Source of the DNA: Entrophospora sp. SA101
Taxonomy: Eukaryota > Glomeromycota > Glomeromycetes > Entrophosporales > Entrophosporaceae
NCBI GenBank assembly: GCA_958430865.1
Contig: CAUDNR010000079.1
Coordinates: 5,300 to 41,478 of the forward strand
Direction: 5' to 3'
DNA: 36,179 bases
The notes beneath the pieces are model-generated. The model was not told the DNA's origin and ran no database searches. It saw nothing but the letters and a program-made list of their open reading frames with translations. A program made the translations under genes and the position numbers. Shown one piece after another: positions 9,584-22,376 of the stretch. Numbering within the stretch: position 1 is the first letter of the stretch; the number at the start of each line of letters is the position of its first letter.

Positions 9584-12500
9584 TTAAAGTTTAAGAACAC
9601 TTTTGGCAAGATACTTCTTATAATCTTCAATAGATCCTTTCCATGGCGTCACCGTACGATCTTTACATAACCAAATCTCTTGTGCAACTTGTGAAATTAA
9701 TCGAAAATCGTGAGACACTAAAACTACGCCTCCACTAAAGTCTTTAATTGCTTTTGCAAGTGAATCAATGCTTTCCATATCCTAATATATAACAAATAGA
9801 TAATGCTTTTTAATAATAATTATTATTGGTGTTAGAAAAATTATTATTAGAAACTTACCAAATGATTCGTCGGTTCGTCCATAAGTACTATATCTGGATT
9901 GGACAATACTAATTCTGCAAAAACAAGACGAGATTTTAATCCGTCACTTAATGTTTTAATGTTTGATGTTTGGTGAGAACCTGTAAGCCCAAATTTTCCA
10001 ATTTGATTTCTCCAAAACTATTTAAAAAGGTACATCATTATTATTAATTTAATTTTTGTTATTAAAAAAAACCCCCATTTATTTATAATCTCAAACCTAC
10101 ATCTATATCACCTTCCATCTGAGAGAATTTTTTTCTCATATATTCTATTGGACTAATGTCCATTTCAAGTTGATCGGCACTATTAAATTTAAATTTATAG
10201 AAAAAGTGAGTGATTTGTTAAATTAAATCAACTATGATAAGTAAAGAGATATATATATTTCTTACCTATGTTGACTATATTTTGCTAATTTCAAATTTGT
10301 ATGACGTGAAATTCTTCCGTTTACTGGTTGAAGTTCATTCATCATTAATTTGAGCAATGTACTTTTACCTGAAAAAATTATTTAATTATTATCACGATTA
10401 TTAAATAAATCAAATGACACAATATATATATTTATTTATTTATTTTCGACAAACCTGCTCCATTTGGTCCAACCAATGCTACACGAGAATCCATATCAAC
10501 AGCAAGATCAAGATCCTCATACAAAAGATCTTTACTTGAAGTTTTCCCAGAGTAAGAGAAACAAACTTGGTCAAATTGCAAAACGGGCGGAGGAAGTTTA
10601 GCAGGATTACCAAATTTAAATTTAAAAGTTATAGGGGGATTCACCTATATATGTATATATATTATGATTGATTATTTTTTTAAATTCTGATTGATGGTAG
10701 ATAACATGACATGATATAAAATAATTTCATATAACCAAACCTTTTCAATCAATCCTGCAGCTTCCATTTTATCTATGATTTTTTGCTTACTTTTAGCTTG
10801 TCTGACCTAAATAATAATGTAAATGAAGAGTAAATTAAATTTTTTGATTCTAATGGAACTTATTTGATCGTAATTATAAATAAACCATTTTTGTTTAACA
10901 TAATAACTTACCAGATTAGCATATGTACCAGCTGAGGCGATAAATTTTTTAATGTGAGCAATTTCATCTTGTTGTTTATTATATGCCTTCATTTGATTTG
11001 TTTCTAATTCGGCTTTAGTTTTGATAAAAGTTGAATAACCACCTCCGTAATAATTTAATTTCTTCTTATCCTATACATAGGAATGTATTTAAAAATTTAA
11101 TTAGTAATTAATTTTAATTTACTTTTAAATTTGAATAAAATGAAAAAAAAACTAACTGTTAAGTGTATTGTTTCATTACAAACTCCATCAAGAAAATCTT
11201 GTGAATGACTGACTAGAAGTAATATTCTGAAATAAAAAATAACATTATGAGACATCTTAATCTATATATTTATTTATTTATTATATATAATATATTTTTA
11301 AATTACCTGTTGTAACCCTTCAAATATTCTTCAAGCCACACACAAGCCTCCAGATCAAGATGATTCGCTAAATAAATGATAATAATATAAAATTGTTAAC
11401 GTGAATATATAAATATAAACTCTCATTTTATTGAATAACTTACTTGGTTCATCTAATAGCAATATTGTAGGTTTAATAAATAATGCTTTGGCTAATGCTA
11501 CTCTCATTCTCCATCCACCAGACATATCTTTTGTTTGTTTTTTCATCATAACTTGAGAAAAACCTAAACCATATAATAAACTATTTGCCCTAGCAACAAA
11601 TGTTGTTTCATCTAAAGCTGAAATACGGTCATACAAATCCTCTAATCGTGGATCGTCTGCCCCATTCTCTGTTGCCAACATATCTTCTACTTCTCTTTCA
11701 AGTCTTTAATAATAATAATAAATAATAAAATTATTATTTAAAAGATAATTACAAAATAATAACAATAAATAATAATAATAATAATAATAGTAATTTACAA
11801 TCTAATAAATTACCTAGCGACTTCGTTCTTTGCTGCTAGTACTACATAATCTGTAGCATTTAAATCACATGGTTCAGCCTCTTGATTTAATAAATATATC
11901 TATATATTGAAATTATTATTCAAGAAAGTAATATTAGTAACAAACAATCAAAGTTCTGAAATTACAATGCTAATAATTTAATTAATTAATTTACATACAT
12001 CCAAGTGGTCAGGAATTTCCACTTCTCTTGCAGCTAAAGACTCTAGAAATGTACTCTTTTTTTAAAAAAATAAAATCCAATTAGATTAAATCAAGCCGAT
12101 CGATCTTCTGCATATTAATAATATAAAGTTTTGTTATTATTAAATAGTAAAAACCAAATACCTTTCCACTTCCATTTGATCCAATAAGACCATATCTAAA
12201 TAAAAATTTAAAAACGCATCATTAATTGATTAATGAATATTATTTAAAGATTCAAAAAAAAAATCATTCGTGCAATTAACTACCTTCTACCAAAATTTAG
12301 TTCGATCGTGGCATTTTCAATTAATACACGTCCATAAAATGACAATGTATATTGTTCGATTTTTACATCTCTTGACATCGGTTGTGAGGTCAAAACACCA
12401 GTTGCAGTTCTTTCAGTTGCATTCTTCATTGATTCCAAAGACAAACCGTTTACTGCTGCCGCAATCGAATCTGGTGTATCTTGATCAGTTTGATTTTTAA

Positions 12501-12612
12501 TCGAAGATGTACTATTGCTCTTATTTTCAGAAGCTGATGCATTGTTTACAGATGTTGTTGCATTTTTGGCTGCTTTTTTTGCCATACGTTTTTGTTTAGA
12601 GGCTGATGACAT
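9584..12612 (-). CDS. ARB1: ABC-F ATPase, ARB1/ABCF2-type ribosome biogenesis factor, unit 1
   Basis: Fourteen exons on the minus strand: 12284-12612, 12162-12195, 11999-12055, 11814-11899, 11444-11703, 11307-11367, 11157-11226, 10912-11070, 10741-10806, 10455-10644, 10266-10368, 10101-10179, 9859-10017, 9584-9781. They give 1851 nt and 616 residues, close to yeast Arb1 (about 610). The soluble protein has two ATPase domains and no membrane segments. The first has Walker A GSNGSGKS (115-122, split by an intron), signature MSGGWRMR (about 229), Walker B LLLDEPTNHLD and switch LLVSHSQDF. The second has GPNGAGKST (433-441), the family's variant signature LSDGLKSR (521-528), [10 protein letters not shown] and VLVSHDFRL. 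The N-terminus is Lys/Ala- and Ser/Asn-rich. Known relatives act in 40S/60S maturation and shuttle between nucleus and cytosol. Start chosen: ATG at 12610-12612; no upstream in-frame ATG is seen. Confidence 0.95.
11706..11790. repeat. AAT-rich microsatellites in ARB1 intron
   Basis: Two runs of AAT/ATA repeats within the intron between ARB1 exons 4 and 5, the more regular at about 11770-11787. Both are repeated without change in unit 2. Confidence 0.8.
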
Positions 12613-12935
12613 TTTTTTCAAAAAAATTTTTTAAATTTTAATATATTTTCAGAAAAAAAAAATCTCGTATTTTTGACAGGCTGACAAATAAATACTGATA
12701 TTAGTGGGTAGTATAAAAATGGATATCACATGTTAATTTTCACCCATTAAAAAAATTTTCGGTTTCAAAATAAAAAGATTTTAAAATAAAAGTTAGAAAT
12801 TCCTATGTATATCTCAATTATATTATTTTACTTAATAAAGTATAGACATGTTATCGTGACAAAATCGTACATGAGTCAATGAATTTATTTATGGATAAAA
12901 TAAGCAATTTTTATATTAAATAAATAATAAATAAT
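12613..12935. promoter_or_regulatory. ARB1 upstream region / IVD 3' spacer (unit 1)
   Basis: A 323-bp AT-rich gap between the IVD stop (12936) and the ARB1 start (12612), both on the minus strand. It should contain the ARB1 promoter. No recognisable motif or RNA is seen. Confidence 0.5.
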
Positions 12936-15004
<2,069 letters not shown>

Positions 15005-15477
15005 TTTATAAAACGGAAACGTATAAATTTGCGAATAATAATCTACTAGTAATGAGCTTTTAAATTATAATAAATAATAAGGGGTAGCTTATATGTTCTT
15101 CCGCATTTTCAATACAATAATATATCGTTTTGATCTATTAAATTTTTTTATGCAGCTATAATTCAGTGTAACTTCGTGACATGTAAAGTGTGGTAGCACA
15201 CAGTTCATATTTTTCAAAAAAAATTGGTTTTTTAGTTTTCAACAAACTTTTAATTTTTTGTCGTCTCGATTGCCTTGTTATCAACTAAAATATTAAACTA
15301 ATTGAAAGTTGTAGAAAAACATTATAGGTTTAGTAAATCAATAAAAAAATATTTGCGGTTATCAATTAATTGAGTTTGAACTTTTTGACATTATGAATGA
15401 AATATTTACCAAATAATTTCAAATTTCACATTTTATATAGCTGGAAATTTTATAAGTTTTAAATTTCTATTAACAGC
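15005..15477. promoter_or_regulatory. Shared divergent upstream region of IVD and muniscin (unit 1)
   Basis: 473 bp between the IVD start (15004, minus) and the proposed muniscin start (15478, plus). It should contain both promoters and the muniscin 5'UTR. It is AT-rich with T-tracts near 15215-15265. No F-BAR coding exon can be found here in any frame. Confidence 0.5.
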
Positions 15478-17470
15478 AGTAAGCAAAATTTATTATTTTC
15501 AACCAATATATTTATAAATATATATAAAATGCAATTGAAGAATATAATTCAATATACATTAATTAGTGAAGAAGATTTTTAAACGTAAAAAAGACCCAAA
15601 TTCAAATAATATGTATGCAACTAGTTATTTTTATTTGGCTTCTCTTTTTTAATCAATATATATATATATAATGGTTTTATTCTCTAATATCTTTAACAAT
15701 TAGTGATACAACACGATCGACAACTACTGCCACTGAAGCAAGAAATGGCGGACTTACGAGTCCTTCGGGTGATTCATTTGCACATTCAAATGAGAAAACT
15801 TCACCTACTGAAACCAATGTGGTGAGTTAACAATTTGTACATAATTCATAAAAAAATTAATTCGCTACAAAATTCTTTAACCAACAAATTTTATTAATCA
15901 ATCTAGCCGAAGGTTTTAGTTGATTCAGAAGGTTATTCCATTCCGCCATCTTCCGATAAACCATGGGAAACCTTTTCATCAACCGACGGAAATGATTCGG
16001 ATGCACGATCGGAAGACGCTTCAAGGTGAATATCGATTGTGCTAATTATTATTAATAATTTAATTTAATTCATTTATTGTTATTATTATTATTATATTAT
16101 CATCATTATTATTATTATTATAACTGATGAAGATTTGCAATTTATTACAGTTCACTCTCAGCTCAAGAAAAAATGCGTGTAGAAATTAAACAATCTACTA
16201 TAACAGAAGAAAATGAAGCAGATGCTGCCGCTCTCTCTTCGGTCGTCACAGCACTTAAATTGGTAAGATTATTTTATTTTTAAAAAACATTATTAAATAA
16301 ATAAATATTTTATTTAGTATCTTATATTCAATCATTCTTGATAAATAGAGGCATAATCTAACAACACGTGGTAAAAGAGAGTAAGATTTAGCAAAAAAAT
16401 TTCTTTTTTCCTCCTCTCACTCTAATCAAACATTTTCCTTTCTTATAAAGAAATGATAGTAATCATATTTACAATTAATTCCTCTACACAGTCAATGGAG
16501 AATGACTAATTCACAAAGCAGCGATAATATTTATGGCAATTATATTTCACCACAACGTACTAATTCAGTACCTATTAATGAATCAAATGGCTCAACACGA
16601 CCCCTATCCGAATTCTCCTCAAATAATGTAAGCCATACAAAATTTGTCACAGAACCAGAAATTAAAAAATATGAATTATCTGCATCAATTACCGAGACTT
16701 TAAATGTAATCACAAAAGATGGTGAAATTACAAAGTTTCTTTTAACAGGAGAAATAAGCTTTTCACATAATCTATCAATGGTATACGATGCCAATAACTA
16801 TCCGCCATTACGTGTCAGGATCAAAAATTTGGAAAATTTGGAAAATTTTGTCCCAAATCTATCAGTTTTCAAGCCTATCGCAGATAAATTAGGCGAATAT
16901 GAGGTGGATATCGGATCATTATTTTCAACAGACAATTTTCCGGTCGTTGTAATGAAATATCAGGTTCACATCGATCCAGATGATCGAAGCAAGTTTATAC
17001 CGTTGCATGTACATCCTTGGTGGAAATGTGAACCTAATGTGACGTTAATTGCAATATCATATCATCCCAACTCAGAATGTAAGCTTTCAGGTGTACTTTC
17101 AGAGCTTTCATTTATCATACCTGTTGATGGAAATGTTGACATAGTACAATCTAAACCAATTAGTATATGGAGCAAGAAACAAAAAAGAATATGTTGGCAA
17201 GTTGACGATATTGATCTTTCAGCAATTTCCGAGAAAAAAACCATTTTAGCAAGACTTGAAGCAAATCAAAAATCAGAACCTGCGCCTACTGCAGTAAATT
17301 TTAAATGTAAAGGGCGTTTGTTTAGTGACATTTCTATTGAAACAGTATCCCTTTCAAATGGAAATGGTAACATAAAAGGAGATTATTTTAATCACAACAA
17401 AAATATTATTATTAATTTTAACAAAGTTATATGTCAAGCTATTAGTGGGAAGTTTTTGGCATCATCTTAA
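15478..17470 (+). CDS. F-BAR-less muniscin (Syp1/FCHo/SGIP1-type, mu-homology domain), unit 1
   Basis: Proposed exons: 15478 (one base), 15567-15612, 15704-15821, 15907-16025, 16151-16262, 16349-16380, 16492-17470. They give 1407 nt and 468 residues. The C-terminal 266 residues (from KKYELSASITETLNV, about 201-215) are a muniscin mu-homology domain, with KYQVHIDPDD, PWWKCEPN and SKPISIWSKKQKR. Before it lie a Ser/Thr-rich linker with VDSEGYSIPP (60-69), EKMRVEIKQSTI and TRGKRDQWR. Muniscins are endocytic adaptors that start clathrin-coated pits and bind cargo. The F-BAR domain of Syp1/FCHo is missing because IVD lies directly upstream. The model starts with a split ATG (A, 88-bp intron, TG) giving the basic MKKIFKRKK, similar in layout to animal SGIP1. 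Domain assignment is firm; the first two exons are inferred from splice sites and phase only. Confidence 0.8.
16078..16122. repeat. ATT-rich microsatellite in muniscin intron
   Basis: Repeated TTATTATTA with a few interruptions within the intron between exons 4 and 5. It is identical in unit 2. Confidence 0.8.
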
Positions 17471-17736
17471 TACGCTGTTAATTTATTATTTATTAATTTA
17501 TATCTTAATTTATTATAATCATGTTCATTTATTATAAGCATCATCAACATACTATCATCATTAAATAGTTTTTTTTTCTTTAGAATTTTCGCATAGATTA
17601 CATCAATACTATTATTATCATCATTATCATTTATAATAATTAATTTTCTTTCCCTTTTCTTTTGCATTACAATTTTATAAACTATATATAAAATTAATTT
17701 GTGTAACAAAATTGATTATTTCAAAAATGTAGTATG

Positions 17737-18507
17737 TAGTGGTTGTATCCGTTGATTATCCGGGTGTTCGAGTACTTGGTCAATCAATAATAATAAAGCT
17801 CAACATCCGGACAATCGGTCAGTCAATAAAATTCAACACCCGGATAATCAGTAATTCACCAAATATCCGCCGAATATCCACCGAATATCCATTGAATATG
17901 CATATTTTTTTTTAAGAAATACAAATAACAACAGATCAATTTTATTTGTTTGGCTGTCATTGTGTGTTTCTAGCTTCACTAAATACAGTCAAACCTTGTA
18001 TCAGCGGATGAATGAAGATTTATTTAAAACCCGTTGTGGCAAGATTACTGATCTTGCCACAATGGATTTTTTATGTTTTTATATTTTAATGTGAATGTGA
18101 AGCAAAAATTTAAAAATCCGTTATAATTATAGCCCGCTGTGACAAGGTCACTCATTTGGAGTAGAAGTTACTGCAATGCATAAATATTCTTTAAATAATA
18201 ATGACACAGTTAGTATTCATATTACTTGATATATTATTATAATAGAAAGAATGTTGGTGATAGTGAAATAGTGGATAAAATAGTATTAACATGATATTGG
18301 ACGTCGCCTGCCCAATATCTTATACTTAATGTATATATTCTTTCAAAAATTTTTATTTTCTATATTTCTGTACCCTCGATTATTCACCAATTATCTGGTG
18401 AAAAATTTCAACACCCGATTAATTAATCAATGAAAAATTTTCAACACCCGATTAACTGGATAATCGGTGAATAATCGATGAATATCATTTGGCGGATACG
18501 ACCACTA
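17737..18507. mobile_element. TIR element with TAGTGGTYGTATCCG ends, unit 1 copy
   Basis: TAGTGGTTGTATCCG at 17737-17751 pairs with CGGATACGACCACTA at 18493-18507 (14 of 15 bases). Both subterminal zones carry repeated CAACACCCG/GGATAATCGG-type motifs (17790-17860 and 18400-18470), as in non-autonomous DNA transposons with subterminal repeats. TAG-type ends hint at hAT, but no 8-bp target duplication is visible. No transposase frame is seen. The element contains a perfect 12-bp hairpin at 18034-18062 (TTGTGGCAAGAT, 5-nt loop) and a possible nested insertion. Confidence 0.6.
17986..18152. mobile_element. Possible nested Tc1/mariner-like MITE remnant (unit 1)
   Basis: The left end CAGTCAAACCTTGTATCAGC follows a TA. 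The right end at about 18133-18152, reverse-complemented, reads AGTGACCTTGTCACAGCGGG, which is similar but degraded. CAGT-type ends at TA sites are typical of Tc1/mariner/pogo derivatives. Low confidence because the ends differ and no transposase is present. Confidence 0.35.
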
Positions 18508-18725
18508 AATGAAACTAATAAGGAAAGACTGAAACAAGATTCATGTTTCTTTTTAAATAAATAGCAATCTTTCCAGTGAGCTTGAATTTAAACTGGATCT
18601 TAATTATTTGTTTTATCCGAATTAATTTTTTCGAATTATTTGCTTTATTCAAATTAATTTTCTTATTCGAATTAATTTTCTTATTCGAATCTATTTTATT
18701 CTGAATTAATATTAATTTTTATTCG
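18508..18725. repeat. Tandem TTATTCGAATTAATTTTC-type repeat (unit 1)
   Basis: From about 18600 to 18725 a degenerate 18-bp motif (TTATTCGAATTAATTTTC) is repeated several times, with TTCGAA cores. No gene is seen in this stretch. Confidence 0.6.
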
Positions 18726-20350
18726 AATAGAAGCCCTAAGGAGTAGTAAAAAAGGAGCATTGCTTGAAAGTATTTCTTTAAATAAAGCCCTATCAGAAGT
18801 TCAAGATGCTTAAAATCTTAATGATGAATCTAACTCATCACAGCAAGGATTACTTGCCCTCACCACTCCTCTCATCACTTTCAATGTCTGTTTACTAGGT
18901 ATTGGAGCAAAAATATCATCAATTCCATTGCATCTAGCCTCCTCATCATGATATGTTTTCAGTATTTACAAATCCTGTGGACATCACATATTGAAAATTT
19001 ATGTGACCATTCCATATCAGGGATGACCATCCTGTCTTCTTGCTTTACACAACAATAGGCATTGGGTTAGCACTAGGTTTTGTCAGATAGCAGCTGAGGG
19101 AACCCTTTGTAGCATAATTCTTCATTTGATGGTTACAATGGTGTAATCTGATACTTCATGACCAAATTATACAATGTTTTTCCATGATGGAATGTCTGCA
19201 TGGGTTGCATTAAGTGAGTTGTTTATTTTTTTCATTTAGGTAAAGTTGTGCATGTGATCATGTTTGAAGAAAGGCCTAATTCACCATCCCAGGTCCTTCC
19301 ACAACTTGTTCTGGCATATTATGGTAGTGCAGGTAAATGTGCAATGGGTGATTGCTTAGCATAGTATTACCATTTCATGCAAGTGGGTCCATTGGTCTTT
19401 GGTCATCACCAAGGTGTAGAAGGTCTGAGGAAGCCTTTACACATTTATTTCTTTTTAAAAAGGAAATTCAAATGGCAAGGTTGTGGTTTTTGATAGATGT
19501 TTACATTTTTGGTGGCCAGTACCTGGTTCTAATTTTTAAAATTTCTTCTTCTCTCAAGCATCAATGTGGCTAGTACCAACACAAACAGGACCTAGATATC
19601 TATTGAAGGTGGTATTCTTTAATGTACTCATAGTGTCCTTTCTTATTGGAATAAACATCAAAGATTCCATGTCAGGGTTTCCAAATAAGATCAGGAGTAT
19701 GACATTGTTTGATTCAACAAAACTCACAATCAGTATACTGTAGTTGTGTCAGTTGGCTTTTTACTTGATATTTAAATTATTCAGATACATGTGTATTAAA
19801 TTTTAAAATATTTAATATTAATAAATTATTGGTATATTATATGATATATTGATAGTACATCACTTCAATTTGTGAATATTATAAAAAATGAAACCATTGA
19901 TTTGAAAAGGTAAGAAACAAACAATATGCAATTATGTATGAATGATAACAATGATTATTAAAAATTTACATTTATTTTTTTGTCAAAAATTATTATTTTT
20001 TATTTAGCATGCATATTTGGCAATCCAAATTTCAAAAATCCAAAGAAGTTATTATATAATATCATTACTCAAGACATTTAAACTATAGTAGCCAGATAAT
20101 AAAAATAAATAAATAATACATAATAAGTGACAAGATTTAACTTATTCAAATAAGTCATCTGGTATAGCTAAATCAATTTGTATAGAATCTACAAATATTT
20201 ATCACAAGAATGAATATTAATAGATATTGTTAATTTAATAAAAATGAAAATAGTCAATGATTGAATATTAATTATTACCATTATTATTACCAATAATTGT
20301 TACTTTATTGGAATTCACAGGTTGGGGAAGGTTTGTAAAATTTAATAATC
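18726..20350. repeat. CpG-free decayed repeat and spacer at the right edge of unit 1
   Basis: About 1.6 kb with not one CG dinucleotide. The part 18737-19809 is distinctly richer in G and C than the surroundings, is rich in TG and CA, and is repeated in unit 2 (34861-36090) with many differences right of 19056. Frames are broken by stops, and no protein family is recognised. The remainder (19810-20350) is plain AT-rich DNA unique to this place. Probably an old methylated repeat. Confidence 0.6.
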
Positions 20351-20360
20351 NNNNNNNNNN
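20351..20360. other. Assembly gap (10 N)
   Basis: Ten undetermined bases lie between the two tandem units. A fixed-length N run usually marks a scaffold join of unknown true size, so the order and spacing of the two units is not proven by this sequence. Confidence 0.99.
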
Positions 20361-21069
20361 AAGGTTCGATAAAATATGCAGCGTTTAGTAATACAGAAAA
20401 TTTATTTTTAATTCGTTTGTAAATATATGAATTGATCGATGGGATTTTTCTGGAATTCATTTCCATATTTGGAATATTCCCTGACTGTATTATTGTAGAT
20501 ATTTGACATTTATCCATGAATATCTGTAATAGTAATAGTAATATTAAAGGTTGATATCTGGATAACATCTATATTCATTCATTCATTATTCATTTTGCTC
20601 TTAAAATATGTACAGCCAACCCCATCTAAATGCACACACCCTTGTAAGTGCACCCTATCATTCAGTCTCCAAGGTCAGGACTTGGAGATGGGGCAGTCAA
20701 ATGAAAAACAGTTCAAACTCAGTTCCACTGGACCGAGGCCAAGCTGAACCAAGTTGCTTCATTCCTAGAAATAATCAACACCTTCTATATAAACTACCCT
20801 CTTTAAATGCACACATGTGTCATTTATATGATTACTGAGCAATCAAATTTGCTAATATATAATTTAGACCCTGTTAAAACATAAGTGTAACAATAATTAA
20901 ATACATGTTATAATGAACTTTTAGTAAATTCATTATGATGAGATTTGACTATAATTATACTTTCCAAGGTTTAAATTGCTGGTAACATGAATTATTTTGG
21001 AATGTTGGCTTGTTCAGTGAGTTGATTATCAAATAGATTTTTAATACAATCAATTGACCCATATAGGAT
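20361..21069. other. Unit-linking spacer with MITE-related fragment
   Basis: AT-rich spacer between the gap and unit 2. At 20604-20650 and 20800-20815 it holds AAATGCACAC and TAAGTGCACCC motifs like those in the MITE at 21189-21310, so an older relative is likely. An 8-bp hairpin (TCTCCAAG/CTTGGAGA) lies at about 20667-20690. A minus-strand frame (about 20361-20568) runs into the gap, but nothing supports it as a gene. Confidence 0.45.
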
Positions 21070-22072
21070 TGAGGTGTTACACATCAGTATAAACACAAAC
21101 ATAGTTGAGCACACATATAAAAAATTATATGTAAAGATTTTTTATTAGGTGAAATGTAGCTCATTTTTAATAATAAAAATAAATAATACAGTGAACCCTC
21201 TGTAAGTGCACCCCCACAGGAACATAGTGCTATTTCTTGTGAGTGTACATTTATGGAGGGTATACATAGTGCGTGCATTTAGAGAGGGTTCATTTAGGGA
21301 GGGTTCACTGTAATAATAATAATAATAATATTGTAATAATTATAATAAATATTCTCCTAAAATTGCTTTTGCTGCTTCTTCTCCAAAATTTTCTTTGCTG
21401 CTCTCACACTTGAGTAACAGATAAAAAAGCATACATAATAAGTATTTGTTATTATTATATTCATTGTGCAATTTGATAATTATAAAATATTTAATTTACC
21501 ATTTGTTCCCTCTGCTCTTTTCTAACAGTTGCAAGGTTTTCTTTTGTGGATAAATACATGATTTCAACTTTATCTATCTATACATTATACAAGTTAAAAT
21601 AATTATTTAAATCTAATTTGCTTACACTTCTTTTTTTTTAGTTTTATGATATAATGTGTAAAACATGATGATCACCATAAATCCATTGTATTAATAAATC
21701 TCTACAAAATTTCAAAATCTATCTCGTCCACCAATATTACACTTACAGTTATAAAAATAATATCAAACGAAAGCCTGAATCACTTAATGGTTGTAGATTT
21801 TTATAAAATTTATAAAATTTTTTCATTAATCTTGTTTAAAAATTTTTTTTCAGCATATTATTTTTTTAAAACAAAAAATTAAAAAAATAAAACCATTGTT
21901 TTGAAGTATGTGTTATGTAATGTTCATATATCAAATTTAAACAAAGGTTTATTTTACAAATCTAGAGGAGACAGAGTTTGAACTTTCATATTGAAAAAAT
22001 TTACATATATTGATCGGCGAAAAATCCGCACATATGATTTTTTATGTGTTTATTATAATTTGTAACACCCCA
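21070..22072. mobile_element. Non-autonomous TIR element (TGRGGTGTTAC ends), unit 2 copy
   Basis: Counterpart of the element at 5113-5948. The left end is TGAGGTGTTAC (21070-21080, one change) and the right end GTAACACCCCA (22062-22072). It is longer because of a MITE (21189-21310) and a small extra insertion near 21148-21170. Its left part has lost most CpGs seen in unit 1, whereas from 21869 on it is indistinguishable from unit 1. Confidence 0.5.
21187..21312. mobile_element. Mariner-like MITE with TA target duplication, absent from unit 1
   Basis: The element is 21189-21310 (122 bp), with perfect 12-bp inverted ends CAGTGAACCCTC / GAGGGTTCACTG, flanked on both sides by TA (21187-21188 and 21311-21312). 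Inside, AAGTGCACCC and its inverse recur in both arms. The matching place in unit 1 (around 5205-5220) lacks it. TA duplication and CAGTG ends are typical of the Tc1/mariner/pogo superfamily. There is no coding capacity. Confidence 0.8.
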
Positions 22073-22376
22073 GTAAGGAATGGTGGTAGTATTCAATATT
22101 AATATTAATATTAGAAGATCAAGAACTACGCTTAATATTTATTTTTAATTATATTGACGAAAAAAAAGTTAATAATAATAATAACTATATATTTTTATTA
22201 AAAAAATTTTTTTTTGCAAATATACATTTTTATAATAAAAAACAAAACATTTTTTTTATTTATTGTCCAAATTAAATTAAATTGAAGTCTTAAATATTAT
22301 CCTCTCTCGTTTTTTCGCTCTCATTTACAATCTTCTCATACACACTCTCTTTCTCTTGTCAAGTTATTATTTATCA
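22073..22376. other. AT-rich region downstream of the HAM1-like gene (unit 2)
   Basis: Same content as 5949-6252, with A/T tracts and a CT-rich stretch. No gene is recognisable. Confidence 0.5.

Noticed and set aside
10912..11150. Separate small gene on the minus strand within the ARB1 region (several short frames)
   Set aside because: The frames are ARB1 exons extended into introns; spliced together they give one continuous ABC-F protein.
16502..17470. Muniscin starting at the ATG at 16502 as a single-exon gene
   Set aside because: Upstream exons with good splice sites and muniscin-type linker motifs (EKMRVEI, TRGKRDQWR) join in phase, so this ATG is internal.
18034..18062. Perfect hairpin as a terminator or small structured RNA
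   Set aside because: It sits inside a TIR element and shows no other RNA-gene features, so transposon structure is the simpler reading.
17790..18470. CRISPR-like array from the repeated CAACACCCG / CCGAATATCC motifs
   Set aside because: Motifs are short, irregularly spaced and lie at both ends of a TIR element in a eukaryotic genome; they are subterminal repeats.
18840..19573. Possible gene in the GC-richer block near unit 1's right end, including a 73-residue frame at 19352-19573
   Set aside because: Frames are short and broken, no protein family is recognised, the CpG-free TG/CA-rich composition fits a decayed repeat, and the frame is not conserved in unit 2.
20305..20568. Minus-strand frame with a hydrophobic start running through the N gap
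   Set aside because: The reading crosses undetermined bases, so its second half is meaningless, and no family or splice structure supports it.
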